A stretch of DNA of 64,000 nucleotides from Cyanobacteria bacterium UBA7753. Lineage in GTDB: Bacteria; Cyanobacteriota; Vampirovibrionia; Gastranaerophilales; Gastranaerophilaceae. The notes below the pieces were generated by a model that was given only the letters and a program-made list of their open reading frames with translations, was not told the origin of the DNA and searched no databases. Numbering within the stretch: position 1 is the stretch's first letter; every line of letters starts with the position of its first letter. Location: assembly GCA_002481545.1 (NCBI GenBank), contig DLEF01000057.1:6539-70538 (forward strand), in the 5' to 3' direction. Of this stretch, positions 1-8,580 are shown piece after piece. A program made the translations under genes and the position numbers.

Positions 1-229
1 AAAAACAGGAAGAACTCATCAGATAAGAGTCCACCTCTCTTATATAGGACATCCCATCTACAATGACACTCTGTACGGGTTCGGGAAAATGAGAGTTAAA
101 ACGGAAGAGCAGGTACTGCAATCCTACAAATTGAAGTTTATACATCCGTTTACAAACGAACAAATTGAAGTCGAGATTGAACCCGATGAAAAAATAAAAA
201 AAGTTTTATGTTATTTAGAAAGTAAATAA
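1..229 (+). CDS. RluA-family pseudouridine synthase, C-terminal part
   Basis: The gene enters from the left edge; the reading frame starts at base 2 and ends with TAA at 227-229. The first visible residues are KTGRTHQIRVHLSYIGHPI followed by YNDTLYG. This is the conserved C-terminal TGRTHQIRVH block of RluA/RluC/RluD pseudouridine synthases, which isomerise uridines in 23S rRNA or tRNA. The catalytic Asp (HRLDR motif) lies outside the window, so the exact member (RluD, RluC or RluA) cannot be told. The stop codon is 9 bases before the next gene, whose ribosome binding site overlaps it, so the two are probably cotranscribed. Confidence 0.9.
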   Translation, partial: KTGRTHQIRVHLSYIGHPIYNDTLYGFGKMRVKTEEQVLQSYKLKFIHPFTNEQIEVEIEPDEKIKKVLCYLESK

Positions 230-238
230 GGAGATATT

Positions 239-568
239 ATGAAAAAATATTTATCAAGCATAGTTTGGCTTATATTGGCAGTTTCCGCAGGATATTTAGC
301 ATACAGAACATTTACGCAAATTACACCTCAATTGCAATCGGCAAAAATTCTAGCAGACGAAATTGTATTTGCGTTTGTAAGCGGATTTGCTATTGCTGCA
401 ATGATTTATAACTTTATGTACAAAGGGACATCCGAATCTTTAGATATGTATAAAAGAGAGTTAGAAAAGAAATCTATCGGAAAAGAAGAAACTTCTTCCA
501 AAGTTAAAGTATTGGAATCAAAAATAGAAGTTTTGGAAAAAGCTCTGGAAGATGCTTTAAAGAAATAA
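239..568 (+). CDS. Small membrane protein with C-terminal coiled coil
   Basis: A 109-residue protein of unknown function. Residues about 6-25 and 42-61 are two hydrophobic membrane segments. The remaining ~45 residues are highly charged, rich in Lys and Glu with heptad-like Leu/Val spacing, and probably form a cytoplasmic coiled coil. The layout resembles small LapA-like or DUF-type membrane proteins, but no family motif is certain. The start has a good binding site (AAGGAG, 226-231) that overlaps the end of the upstream pseudouridine synthase gene, suggesting translational coupling. An A-run and the GC hairpin at 576-592 follow. Confidence 0.75.
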   Translation: MKKYLSSIVWLILAVSAGYLAYRTFTQITPQLQSAKILADEIVFAFVSGFAIAAMIYNFMYKGTSESLDMYKRELEKKSIGKEETSSKVKVLESKIEVLEKALEDALKK

Positions 569-575
569 AAAAAAA

Positions 576-592
576 GCCGCTCTTTGAGCGGC
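576..592 (-). terminator. Rho-independent terminator for the 145-residue gene
   Basis: GCCGCTC / GAGCGGC form a perfect 7-bp stem with a 3-base loop. The A-run at about 567-575 becomes a U-run on the minus strand, directly after the hairpin. It therefore terminates the minus-strand gene that ends at 635. On the plus strand no T-run follows, so it would work poorly for the small membrane protein gene. Confidence 0.8.
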
Positions 593-634
593 CTAAATAT
601 CGATTTAGTAAGATTAGGTAAGTAAAACTTTTTA

Positions 635-1072
635 TTAAGAAATACCTTCGGCGTAATTGAAATCGTCCTTGATATTGTCTGAAAGCATAGATTTGAACGA
701 ATCCACATAAGAGTTGATTTCCTGTAACTCGGTAGATAACGTTGTAATCTGGTTGTCTAATTGAGATTCCCAAGCTGAAACTTCTTCTTCTTGAGCTTCA
801 TAATAACAATCTACATATTGAACTTCTTCCGTATATTCCGGGATCTCTGTATAATCTACATACGTGTAAGAATCATCCATGTATTTAGTGGTAAAGATAT
901 TCTTACATTCTGCACGTAATGCCGAATATTTTGAATTTTTCCAAGCAGCCAAGTCAGAAGTTTCGTAACCTGCCAATGTCTTGCTGTTTTGATATTGGAC
1001 AAGCTGTGTACTAATCAAGTTCTTACGGTGAACATATGATAATAGTGTTTCGTTTAATGTAGCTTCTGCCAT
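635..1072 (-). CDS. Hypothetical acidic helical protein
   Basis: A 145-residue protein I do not recognise. It has no signal peptide or membrane segment, is acidic and unusually Tyr-rich in the middle (residues about 65-95, with repeated Y-[TVD] pairs), and its last 50 residues look like an amphipathic helix ending in a polar tail. Two short helical regions flank the Tyr/Glu-rich centre. It is probably monocistronic: 139 bases separate it from ogt upstream and it has its own terminator at 576-592. The binding site is weak (AAGAAGAA before the ATG). It could be a small secreted or structural protein, but nothing in the sequence proves this. Confidence 0.65.
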   Translation of the reverse strand: MAEATLNETLLSYVHRKNLISTQLVQYQNSKTLAGYETSDLAAWKNSKYSALRAECKNIFTTKYMDDSYTYVDYTEIPEYTEEVQYVDCYYEAQEEEVSAWESQLDNQITTLSTELQEINSYVDSFKSMLSDNIKDDFNYAEGIS

Positions 1073-1177
1073 TTCTTCTTACCTTACGGATTAATCTTAC
1101 ATGTATATAAAGTTTTTTCGTTATGTCCGATTTCAAGAGGCATTATTATTGTTACAAAACTTCATATTTTTGTAAAA

Positions 1178-1194
1178 GTCAAGAATAGCTTGAC
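1178..1194 (-). terminator. Weak hairpin terminator after ogt
   Basis: GTCAAG / CTTGAC form a perfect 6-bp stem with a 5-base loop just beyond the ogt stop. On the minus strand the hairpin is followed by TTTTAC, a short U-run. It may end ogt transcription; the stem has only moderate GC. Confidence 0.4.
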
Positions 1195-1211
1195 AAAAGC
1201 GGGGTGCTTTA

Positions 1212-1682
1212 TTACTTATTGAAAGATTTTTCTAAATCTAAAAGTTTTTGTTTTATTTCAAGTCCGCCTACATAGCCCGTTAATTTATTATCGGAAGACA
1301 AAACTCTGTGACATGGAAGGATTATAGGTATAGGATTTTTATTGCAGGCGGAACCGACAGCACGGGAAGACTTCGGAGCACCCAAGCTCTCTGCTATCTC
1401 TTTATATGTTTTAGTTTCGCCGTACGGAATACCCAGCAATTCACTCCAAACGGTTTGCTGAAAATCAGTACCTTTTGGATTAAGAGGTAAGTCAAAAACT
1501 TTACGTTTTCCGTCTAAGTATTCGGATATTTGAACAAAAGCTTCTTTTAAAGCCACAGATTCATATTGTTTAGCATCAAGCGGCTGTTTCATATTCATAA
1601 AATATACGTTTGTTATAAAACTGTGCTCTTCCGCTATTCCTATTTTACCTATCTTTGTTTGATAATAATAAACCTTTTTCAT
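1212..1682 (-). CDS. ogt: Methylated-DNA--protein-cysteine methyltransferase
   Basis: A 156-residue suicide DNA-repair enzyme that moves the alkyl group from O6-alkylguanine (and O4-alkylthymine) to its own cysteine. The active-site block PCHRV is seen with Cys at about residue 124, preceded by the winged-helix DNA-binding segment (FQQTVWSELLGIPYGET, then the RAVGSACNKNP block around residues 107-117) and followed by the glycine-rich YVGG loop. Length and motif order match Ogt/MGT. No Ada regulatory domain is present. It is transcribed away from the SEC-C gene with a short intergenic hairpin between them. Confidence 0.95.
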   Translation of the reverse strand: MKKVYYYQTKIGKIGIAEEHSFITNVYFMNMKQPLDAKQYESVALKEAFVQISEYLDGKRKVFDLPLNPKGTDFQQTVWSELLGIPYGETKTYKEIAESLGAPKSSRAVGSACNKNPIPIILPCHRVLSSDNKLTGYVGGLEIKQKLLDLEKSFNK

Positions 1683-1714
1683 AATTCAACATCTCTATCT
1701 TTTAAATAAATGAA

Positions 1715-1740
1715 AGGGTAAATATGTCTTAATTTACCCT
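1715..1740. repeat. AGGGTAAA inverted repeat
   Basis: AGGGTAAA at 1715-1722 and its exact complement TTTACCCT at 1733-1740 form an 8-bp stem with a 10-base loop between ogt and the SEC-C gene. A further TTTACCCC lies at 1759-1766 beside the SEC-C stop codon. The same core recurs in other intergenic regions of this window (4671, 8581, 25908). Confidence 0.55.
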
Positions 1741-1766
1741 AAACATTTACACCATTCATTTACCCC

Positions 1767-3068
1767 TTAACCTTGGATTTTATTCATACAGCAGTTTTTG
1801 AATTTTTTACCGCTTCCGCAAGGGCAAGGATCATTACGCCCGACATTTTTATAAGAAATATTCTTTTGTGTCTCTGATAACTGCTGCTCATCATTTTCTT
1901 GTTCATCCAACATATTTATTGATGCTGAAAATACTATCGAATGGAATAATACGGAGGTCGAAGAATAAATCTTACGTTTTAAGAACTCCGGTTTATATGT
2001 TTCAATCAACGTATCAAGCGTATAATCAGTGCCTAAAACTTCATTTATCTTATCCGTGAAATTAGGATATTTATTTGCAATTCGTCTCAAAATCTTATCT
2101 GATATAGCATCGTTTTTAAGGAAGTACTCTATGCAACCTTTTTCATCATTGATTTTTTCGCCTTCAAATATCAGGCAGAAAGTTCTGTAGAACGGAATAG
2201 AATAAAGCCCTAATTCTTCATCCGATATAATACCTACGTCATAAAGTTCCAAGTGAGAAGAGAACCCGCCTATTGATTTTTCCAAGAAATTGTTAAATCC
2301 GTTATTCAACTCTCTTATCGTGAAATATTTATACTCTTCAAGAGGTTTCTTAGCCGCCTCCATATCGAGGTTCTTGAGTTCATCTTCATCATTCAATACT
2401 CCGATAATGGTATCGGCAAATCTGTTTGTTGTGATAAATTCGTCCGTTCCGAATATATCAAGGAATTTCTTGTGCATTGTTTTGATATCGTCAGCAATCT
2501 CTTTATCTTTAGCGGGATTATCCTCATATACAAGCCAAGGAGCTTGAATAATCTTTATGATTGCGTATCTTATCGCGTCTTTTAATCTGTTTGACGGGAG
2601 CATATTATCAATTCCGATAAGGAAATATTCCTCGTTTAATTTAAAGATACGAGCAACGATAAACTCACCCGGGATTACTCCTCTAAAGCTTGTCATCTTT
2701 GTAAGAGATAAAACTGTGTATTCTTTCTCGTTTACAAGATTAAACAAACTAAATCCGTTTTTAAGAATTTTTTCAACTCTAAATATAGAATATTGCGCGG
2801 TCAGGAAACTTTTTGCGATATCTTCGCTAGATGCGGTGTTACTTTCAACAAAGAGTTCCGCAACACTCTTTGCAGGTTCGCCCAAGTTTCTTTCAAAAGC
2901 ATACGGAATAAATAACTTTTCCATCTGTGACGGAGTAGGCTCCTTTACCCCCATAGTCGCTAAATATTCTTTAAAATCTTCTTTTGTTTGCTCGTTTGTC
3001 TGAACAAACTCAAACAATTCTTTTATTACACCGTTTATTGCGTTTATCTTATCAATAACAACTGTCAT
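1767..3068 (-). CDS. SEC-C motif protein of unknown function
   Basis: A 433-residue soluble protein. Only its last ~22 residues are recognisable: NDPCPCGSGKKFKNCC is a SEC-C zinc-binding motif (C-x-C-x8-C-C), as at the C-terminus of SecA and of many stand-alone proteins thought to contact ribosomes or other partners. The rest is mixed alpha/beta with no motif I can name. I take the ATG at 3068, which follows GGAGAG, rather than the upstream in-frame TTG at 3080. A promoter-like pair lies at 3105-3132. It is divergent from the CNNM/CorC gene. Function is unknown. Confidence 0.8.
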   Translation of the reverse strand: MTVVIDKINAINGVIKELFEFVQTNEQTKEDFKEYLATMGVKEPTPSQMEKLFIPYAFERNLGEPAKSVAELFVESNTASSEDIAKSFLTAQYSIFRVEKILKNGFSLFNLVNEKEYTVLSLTKMTSFRGVIPGEFIVARIFKLNEEYFLIGIDNMLPSNRLKDAIRYAIIKIIQAPWLVYEDNPAKDKEIADDIKTMHKKFLDIFGTDEFITTNRFADTIIGVLNDEDELKNLDMEAAKKPLEEYKYFTIRELNNGFNNFLEKSIGGFSSHLELYDVGIISDEELGLYSIPFYRTFCLIFEGEKINDEKGCIEYFLKNDAISDKILRRIANKYPNFTDKINEVLGTDYTLDTLIETYKPEFLKRKIYSSTSVLFHSIVFSASINMLDEQENDEQQLSETQKNISYKNVGRNDPCPCGSGKKFKNCCMNKIQG

Positions 3069-3104
3069 ATATCTCTCCAATCTAACTTAAAACAAGATAA
3101 AATA

Positions 3105-3132
3105 AGTATAACACAAGCACAATGTCCGACAA
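3105..3132 (-). promoter_or_regulatory. Sigma70-like promoter for the SEC-C gene
   Basis: Read on the minus strand, TTGTCG (complement of 3127-3132) and TATACT (complement of 3105-3110) are separated by 16 bases, about 37 bases upstream of the ATG at 3068. Both hexamers match the housekeeping consensus reasonably well. Confidence 0.5.
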
Positions 3133-3258
3133 ATTATTATACATGCGGGTATAAAATTTGTTCTAAAATCTTAAAAGCCCCTGTTTTATACGGATAACTT
3201 GCAATTTTTCCATGAATATATTAGAATTTTAATAAAGAAAGGCATTGAGAAAAGGGAG

Positions 3259-4626
3259 ATGACCCAGAGTATTTATTTTAATTTATTGGTAGTAATACTG
3301 TTAATCTTTGCAAACAGTTTCTTTGTAGCCTCTGAGTTTGCTATGGTAAAAGTAAGAAAAACCCGTTTGGAGCAATTATCCTCCGAGGGTAATTCAACGG
3401 CTAAACTTGCACTCGGAATGACCGAAGACATAAACGATATGCTTGCAGCCGCTCAGCTCGGTATTACAATTGCCAGCATCGGTTTAGGTTGGATGGGCGC
3501 AAAAACAATTGCAGACTTCCTTTACGATATTTTTACGGTAATTTTCCCGTTTATGAGTCATGATATATGTCTTGTAATCGCGGTACCGCTTGCCTTTATT
3601 CTTATCACATTTTTTGAAGTTCTTTTAGGGGAACAGATACCTAAATGCATTTCATTACAACACACGGAAAAAATGGCTCTGATTGTTGCACGACCGATGA
3701 AAGTTATGATGGTTGTTTTCAAACCTTTGGTATGGCTGCTTGCAACATGCGGAGATAAAATACTTGAATTATTAAAAATTGATTCTGCTGATAAAGAACT
3801 TGTCCATACTCCTGAAGAATTGGATATGCTTGTTGATGCAAGCTATAACGAAGGCGCTTTGAACGAAACGGAGGCAGAAATGCTCCATAATATGTTCAAC
3901 TTCTCCGACCATACGGCAAAACAGGTTATGACTCCGAGAACGGATATGGTTTGTATTGAATCCGATACCCCGATAAACGAAATAGAAAAGTTTATGGCAG
4001 AAAACCAATACACAAGATATCCTGTCTATGAAGAAAATATTGATAAAATAATCGGATTTGTCCACGTAAAAGATTTATATACAAAGATAATAGAGAACAG
4101 AAATATTACTCTGAAAGAAATAGTTCGTCCGATTATGCTCGTACCTGAGACAATGACACTTGATAAACTCGTTATAGAGTTCAGAAAACGTAAAAGCCAA
4201 ATCGGGATTGTAGTTGATGAATTTGGCGGAACATCAGGGCTTGTAAGTTTGGAAGACGTCATCGAAGAAATCGTGGGCGAAGTTCAAGACGAATTTGACC
4301 AAGACGAAGAAATAGATATTAAAGAAGTTGCGCCTAATACTTACGTCGCTAATGCAATGATGAGAATTGACGAAATTGCGGAATTTTTCGGCATAGAAGA
4401 AAATCAATTTGATTTTGATGATGTAGAAACAATCGGCGGACTTGTTGTAAAAATATTAGGCAGAATTGCCCAAGTCGGAGATGTTGTAAAAATCGACGCT
4501 CAAGGCTTGAAGTTTACGGTACAAAAAGTTGAGGGTGCCCGTATAACAAGACTTGTTATCCAAAAATATGAACCTATCCCTCAAGAAAATAACGAAGCCG
4601 TAAAACAGGAAAATAACAAAGAATAA
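3259..4626 (+). CDS. CNNM/CorC (hemolysin C-like) membrane protein with CBS pair
   Basis: A 455-residue protein of the DUF21-CBS-CorC family, linked to magnesium/cobalt efflux or homeostasis. From the N-terminus: a DUF21 membrane domain of 3-4 helices (about 1-190, with the FFVASEFAMVKVRKTRLEQL signature near residue 20), two CBS domains (about 205-330, starting after KQVMTPRTDM) and a C-terminal CorC_HlyC domain (about 355-440, EEIVGEVQDEFD then DVETIGGLVV). The longer open frame starts with TTG at 3199, but the family N-terminus and an AAAGGG before the ATG at 3259 favour the shorter start. It is monocistronic and convergent with hydF. Confidence 0.88.
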   Translation: MTQSIYFNLLVVILLIFANSFFVASEFAMVKVRKTRLEQLSSEGNSTAKLALGMTEDINDMLAAAQLGITIASIGLGWMGAKTIADFLYDIFTVIFPFMSHDICLVIAVPLAFILITFFEVLLGEQIPKCISLQHTEKMALIVARPMKVMMVVFKPLVWLLATCGDKILELLKIDSADKELVHTPEELDMLVDASYNEGALNETEAEMLHNMFNFSDHTAKQVMTPRTDMVCIESDTPINEIEKFMAENQYTRYPVYEENIDKIIGFVHVKDLYTKIIENRNITLKEIVRPIMLVPETMTLDKLVIEFRKRKSQIGIVVDEFGGTSGLVSLEDVIEEIVGEVQDEFDQDEEIDIKEVAPNTYVANAMMRIDEIAEFFGIEENQFDFDDVETIGGLVVKILGRIAQVGDVVKIDAQGLKFTVQKVEGARITRLVIQKYEPIPQENNEAVKQENNKE

Positions 4627-4676
4627 GAACGGTAAAGAATATCACATTATATTCTGACAGCCTTATTTTATTTACC

Positions 4677-5882
4677 CTAATTGAACATCTTAACGGCTCT
4701 GTCCAATATTCCGAGGCAGTATGAAATAATTATCCCGTAATTCGTAATCGGAACATGGTATTTATTTGCAATTAATATTCTTGAGAGAACCTCTTTTCTG
4801 TTCGTCATACAGGCTCCGCAGTGGATAATAAGTTTATACGGAGTTATATCAGGGAAATCGTGTCCCGTCTTATAATCAAAATCAAGTTCAAACCCGAGTT
4901 TTTTCTGTAAAAGTTTCGGTATCTTTACCCTTGCAATATCATCATCTATTGCGTGGTGGGTGCAGCTTTCCAAAACCAATACTTTATCTTGAGGCTTTAG
5001 CGTTTTAACAGCGTTTGCTCCATTTATAAACGCATTCAAATCACCTTTTAATCGTGCAAAAAGTATTGAAAAGGAAGTTAAATCAATATCATTAGGCACA
5101 ATCTCGTTAACCTCTCTGAATGCCTGAGAATCCGTCACAACCATTCTCGGCTTTGTTTTCAGATTATCTAAAACCGTTTTTAGGTTATTTACTTGAGTAA
5201 CAACGGATATACAGTTATTATCCAATACATCTCTTATGGTTTGTACCTGCGGTAAAATCAACCTGCCCTTCGGTGCCTCTTTATCTATAGGAGTAACAAG
5301 TACGACAAAATCCGATTTATCCAGTTTGTCTCCTATAATTGAGGGCGGAGTAACGAAATCATCAGGAACTATCTTTACCAATTCTGATACAAATATATCA
5401 GTAATGTTTTCCGTTTTCGTAGCGGACAGTTCACATACATTTTTCGTATAATTGTATATTTCGTTCAATTTATCATCTGATATTTTTTCAATATCGGATT
5501 TATTAATAATAACAATATACGGAATTTTTAATTCCTTAAACTTATCCGTAAGCCCTATTTCATAATCAGTAAACCCGACAGCCGTAGTTATTAAAACAGC
5601 AACATCAGTCCTGTTTAAGACCTTCATAGTCTTTTCAATTCTTTGTTCGGACAAATCAGTGGAATCATCAATCCCTGCGGTATCCAAAAAAGTAACAGGT
5701 CCAATTGGAAAAAGCTCTGTCGATTTTTCGACAACATCAGTAGTTGTCCCTTTTTTGTCGGACACAATAGAGACATCCTGCGCCGTCACTGCATTCAGGA
5801 ATGAGGATTTGCCGACATTTGTACGTCCGAAGATTGAAATATGTAATCTTAATGATTTTAAAGCTTTCATAATTACAGTCAT
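4677..5882 (-). CDS. hydF: [FeFe]-hydrogenase maturation GTPase HydF
   Basis: A 401-residue GTPase and scaffold that builds the 2Fe subcluster of the [FeFe]-hydrogenase H-cluster and delivers it to HydA. The GTPase domain shows the P-loop GRTNVGKSS (about 19-27), DTAGIDD (switch II) and NKSD. The C-terminal cluster domain shows C-T-H-H (Cys307, His309) and HCGAC (Cys355, Cys358), the CxH...HCxxC ligand set that separates HydF from Era/EngA GTPases. The start is uncertain: ATG at 5882 sits inside a TATAAT, and ATG at 5870 is an alternative giving a near-leaderless message; no binding site is seen for either. hydE lies 11.6 kb away; hydG and hydA are not in the window. Confidence 0.93.
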   Translation of the reverse strand: MTVIMKALKSLRLHISIFGRTNVGKSSFLNAVTAQDVSIVSDKKGTTTDVVEKSTELFPIGPVTFLDTAGIDDSTDLSEQRIEKTMKVLNRTDVAVLITTAVGFTDYEIGLTDKFKELKIPYIVIINKSDIEKISDDKLNEIYNYTKNVCELSATKTENITDIFVSELVKIVPDDFVTPPSIIGDKLDKSDFVVLVTPIDKEAPKGRLILPQVQTIRDVLDNNCISVVTQVNNLKTVLDNLKTKPRMVVTDSQAFREVNEIVPNDIDLTSFSILFARLKGDLNAFINGANAVKTLKPQDKVLVLESCTHHAIDDDIARVKIPKLLQKKLGFELDFDYKTGHDFPDITPYKLIIHCGACMTNRKEVLSRILIANKYHVPITNYGIIISYCLGILDRAVKMFN

Positions 5883-6065
5883 TATAGCACAATTTTACAA
5901 TAGATGAATTTATGAATACTGCGGGCATGGAAAAGCGAGCCCTACACATTTGATTTTCTCTACTTTACTTTACTACTTTATTTACCTCGCCCCTGATGAA
6001 AATTAGACTAATTTCTTTTGTTATGTTATACTCATAAGAGAAGAATGTTTAGTGAGGAGAGTTTA

Positions 6066-7007
6066 GTGATTATAGACAGACAGAAAAAACGTTCGGCAAG
6101 AGGAGCTTTTGGTCAGGCACTTGCTGATTTAGGTAAAACCAATAAAAACATTGTGGCATTGGATGCGGATTTATCGGCATCAACCCAAACAAAGATTTTT
6201 GCAAAAGAATTTCCTGACAGATTCTTTGACGTAGGTATCGCAGAACAAGATTTGGTCGATACTGCGGCAGGATTATCAACAACGGGAAAAATTCCTTTTG
6301 TAGCAACATTCGCTGTATTTGCAACCGGCAGAACGTACGACCAAATCAGAAACACGGTTTGTTATTCTAATTTCAACGTAAAAATTGTCGGAACTCACGG
6401 CGGTTTGACGGTAGGCGAAGACGGTGCAACACACCAAGCATTGGAGGATATCGGTCTAATGTCTAATCTTCCTAATATGCACGTTATTGTTCCTGCTGAT
6501 TATGCAGAAACTTATTCCGCTATCAAATATGCGGCAGAACACGAAGGACCTTATTATATAAGAGTTTCCAGAGCAAGCTTACCTGATATATTTGAAGACG
6601 GCTATGAAATTTCTCCTAAAGGAAAAGTCCTCAGAGAAGGCAAAGACGTAACAGTTATTACTAACGGGGAAACTTTGGCAGAATGTGTAGAGGCAGCGGA
6701 AGAATTAAAAGACAAAGGTATAGACGTAGAATTAATCAACATGCCGTTTGTAAAACCGTTTGACCAAGAAACGGTTATCAATTCCGCAAAGAAAACAGGG
6801 CTCGTTGTAACTGTTGAAAACCACTCCGTAAAGGGTGCGTTAGGCAGTGCAGTATGTGAAACATTATCTGAATTTAACCCGACAAAGGTTATCAGAATGG
6901 GCGTACACGACAGTTTTGGAAGAAGCGGTACGGCTGATGAACTTATGAAATATTTCGGGCTTGATAAAGAAAGTATAGTAAAGAAAATAGTAGAGATTAA
7001 AAAATGA
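6066..7007 (+). CDS. Transketolase, C-terminal subunit
   Basis: A 313-residue protein carrying the pyrimidine-binding and C-terminal domains of transketolase (split type): RGAFGQALADL, the PP-partner region with Glu in RFFDVGIAEQDLV, then the Tkt_C domain with VTVENHS. In split transketolases an N-terminal subunit binds thiamine diphosphate phosphate groups; no such gene is adjacent here, because the upstream gene is on the other strand. The open frame extends to 6018, but GAGGAGA at 6054-6060 sits five bases before GTG 6066, where the family N-terminus begins. The stop overlaps the ftsE start (ATGA). A TATACT lies near 6028. Confidence 0.88.
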   Translation: MIIDRQKKRSARGAFGQALADLGKTNKNIVALDADLSASTQTKIFAKEFPDRFFDVGIAEQDLVDTAAGLSTTGKIPFVATFAVFATGRTYDQIRNTVCYSNFNVKIVGTHGGLTVGEDGATHQALEDIGLMSNLPNMHVIVPADYAETYSAIKYAAEHEGPYYIRVSRASLPDIFEDGYEISPKGKVLREGKDVTVITNGETLAECVEAAEELKDKGIDVELINMPFVKPFDQETVINSAKKTGLVVTVENHSVKGALGSAVCETLSEFNPTKVIRMGVHDSFGRSGTADELMKYFGLDKESIVKKIVEIKK

Positions 7008-7678
7008 TACAATTAAGATCGGTTACTAAAAAATACAAAAATAATTACGCTTTAAAAAATGTTACTCTTGACATTATGTCAGGAGAGTTCGTATTCATTA
7101 CAGGTGCATCGGGAGCGGGAAAATCCACTTTGATGAAACTTCTTTACAAAGAAGAAGTTCCGACAAGCGGAACAGTTTTAATCGGCGGGATAAATATTGC
7201 AAACCTTCCGTCGGATAAGGTTCCTAACCTCAGAAGATGCATGGGAATTGTATTTCAGGATTATAAACTTTTACCGAATATGTCCGTATATGATAACGTT
7301 GCATACGTAATCAGAACACTCGGTATGAGTACAAAAGAAATACAAACCAGAGTATTCGGAGCGTTAAAAATTGTAGGATTAATGGACAAGAGAAACTCCA
7401 GACCAACAGAGCTTTCGGGTGGTGAACAACAGAGAGTAAGTATTGCAAGAGCAATCGTCAACGGGCCTCCGTTACTAATTGCGGACGAACCTACCGGAAA
7501 CCTTGATCCTGCAAACTCTTTGGAAATTATGAATATTTTGGACCAAATTAATAAAAGAGGTATTACCATTATTGTATCTACACACGATAAGAGTATGGTT
7601 AATTACTTCAAAAAACGTGTTTTAACGCTTGATAAAGGCGAAATAATCAGAGATGTACAGGAAGGTACCTATGAGTAG
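7004..7678 (+). CDS. ftsE: Cell-division ABC ATPase FtsE
   Basis: A 224-residue ABC ATPase that with FtsX forms the membrane complex controlling peptidoglycan hydrolases at the division site. Motifs: Walker A GASGAGKST (about 36-44), Q-loop VFQDYKLLPNMSVYDN (typical of FtsE), signature LSGGEQQRVSIARA and Walker B LLIADEPTGNLD followed by the H-loop STHD. It overlaps the transketolase subunit gene upstream by 4 bases and ftsX downstream by 8 bases, so the three are one operon. The link to a transketolase half is probably operonic chance rather than function. Confidence 0.95.
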   Translation: MIQLRSVTKKYKNNYALKNVTLDIMSGEFVFITGASGAGKSTLMKLLYKEEVPTSGTVLIGGINIANLPSDKVPNLRRCMGIVFQDYKLLPNMSVYDNVAYVIRTLGMSTKEIQTRVFGALKIVGLMDKRNSRPTELSGGEQQRVSIARAIVNGPPLLIADEPTGNLDPANSLEIMNILDQINKRGITIIVSTHDKSMVNYFKKRVLTLDKGEIIRDVQEGTYE

Positions 7679-8576
7679 GAAACAAGCACTAAAAAATCAA
7701 TTTAAAGAATATATGCCAAAAGACTGGCTCGCGGATATAAGAATTGTCTACCGTATATGTATGGAGGCAGTGAACGATATTAAACGTACAGGATTTATGA
7801 ATATTGTCATTATTACCACAATGGCGGCAATATTATCAATCTTCGGGGCTTTGTTCCGCTCTACGCTTTCGCTTGCACAATTTGCAAACGAATTGGGCTC
7901 AATCCTTGAGGTTTCCGCTTATCTTAAAAACGGAGCTCCGGCACCCGAGATGGCTCAACAGTTCTCAAGAATAGACCACGTTATAAACGTAAGAGTAATT
8001 CCGAAGGAACAATCTTGGAAAGATATGAGAAAACAAATGGATTTGCCTCGTATAAGCAATCCTTTGCCTGATACTTTACGTATTAAAGTAGATGATATTA
8101 ACTACATTGACAATGTAATCGTACAAGTAAAGAAAGATCCGAGAGTCGAGAGCATAAACTATGCGGAAGCTTTCGCAAAGAAACTGCAATTGATAACCCA
8201 CGTTGTTAATACTACAACCATTATTGTTACTTTGATTGTAGCTATGCTCACAATTACCATTATCAATAACACTATTCAACTGGTTATTCAATCAAGAAAA
8301 GATGAGATTGAAATAATGAGGCTTATGGGTGTAAGTAACTGGTATATCAGGATTCCGCTTGTATTGCAGGGTGCGTTTTACGGGTTGGCAGGGGCACTGA
8401 TTGCCTTGATACCGTTACACTTTGTACAAGTATCACTCGCTAAGGTTAACAGTTTCTTCCTGATACCTACTCCGCTAATGGGCGAAGCAATGATTGTCGG
8501 AACACTGTTAGGTGTCGGCATCCTATTCGGTGCTTTGGGAAGCTTACTCTCTATCAAGAAACATTTACAAGTATAA
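7671..8576 (+). CDS. ftsX: Cell-division permease FtsX
   Basis: A 301-residue FtsX-type permease. One membrane helix near residues 40-65 is followed by the extracytoplasmic loop (about 65-165, with the ECD pattern LEVSAYLKN...VIPKEQSW) and three more helices from about 170 to 295, including the conserved RKDEIEIMRLMGVSNWYIRIPLVLQG segment. The open frame begins at 7653, but AGGAAGG at about 7658-7664 places the start at ATG 7671, overlapping the ftsE stop (ATGAGTAG). Works with FtsE in division-linked cell-wall hydrolysis. Confidence 0.93.
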   Translation: MSRKQALKNQFKEYMPKDWLADIRIVYRICMEAVNDIKRTGFMNIVIITTMAAILSIFGALFRSTLSLAQFANELGSILEVSAYLKNGAPAPEMAQQFSRIDHVINVRVIPKEQSWKDMRKQMDLPRISNPLPDTLRIKVDDINYIDNVIVQVKKDPRVESINYAEAFAKKLQLITHVVNTTTIIVTLIVAMLTITIINNTIQLVIQSRKDEIEIMRLMGVSNWYIRIPLVLQGAFYGLAGALIALIPLHFVQVSLAKVNSFFLIPTPLMGEAMIVGTLLGVGILFGALGSLLSIKKHLQV

Positions 8577-8580
8577 GAGC

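Noticed and set aside
2988..3197. 69-residue plus-strand open frame
   Set aside because: Overlaps the start and promoter of the SEC-C gene on the other strand, has no motif and no good binding site.
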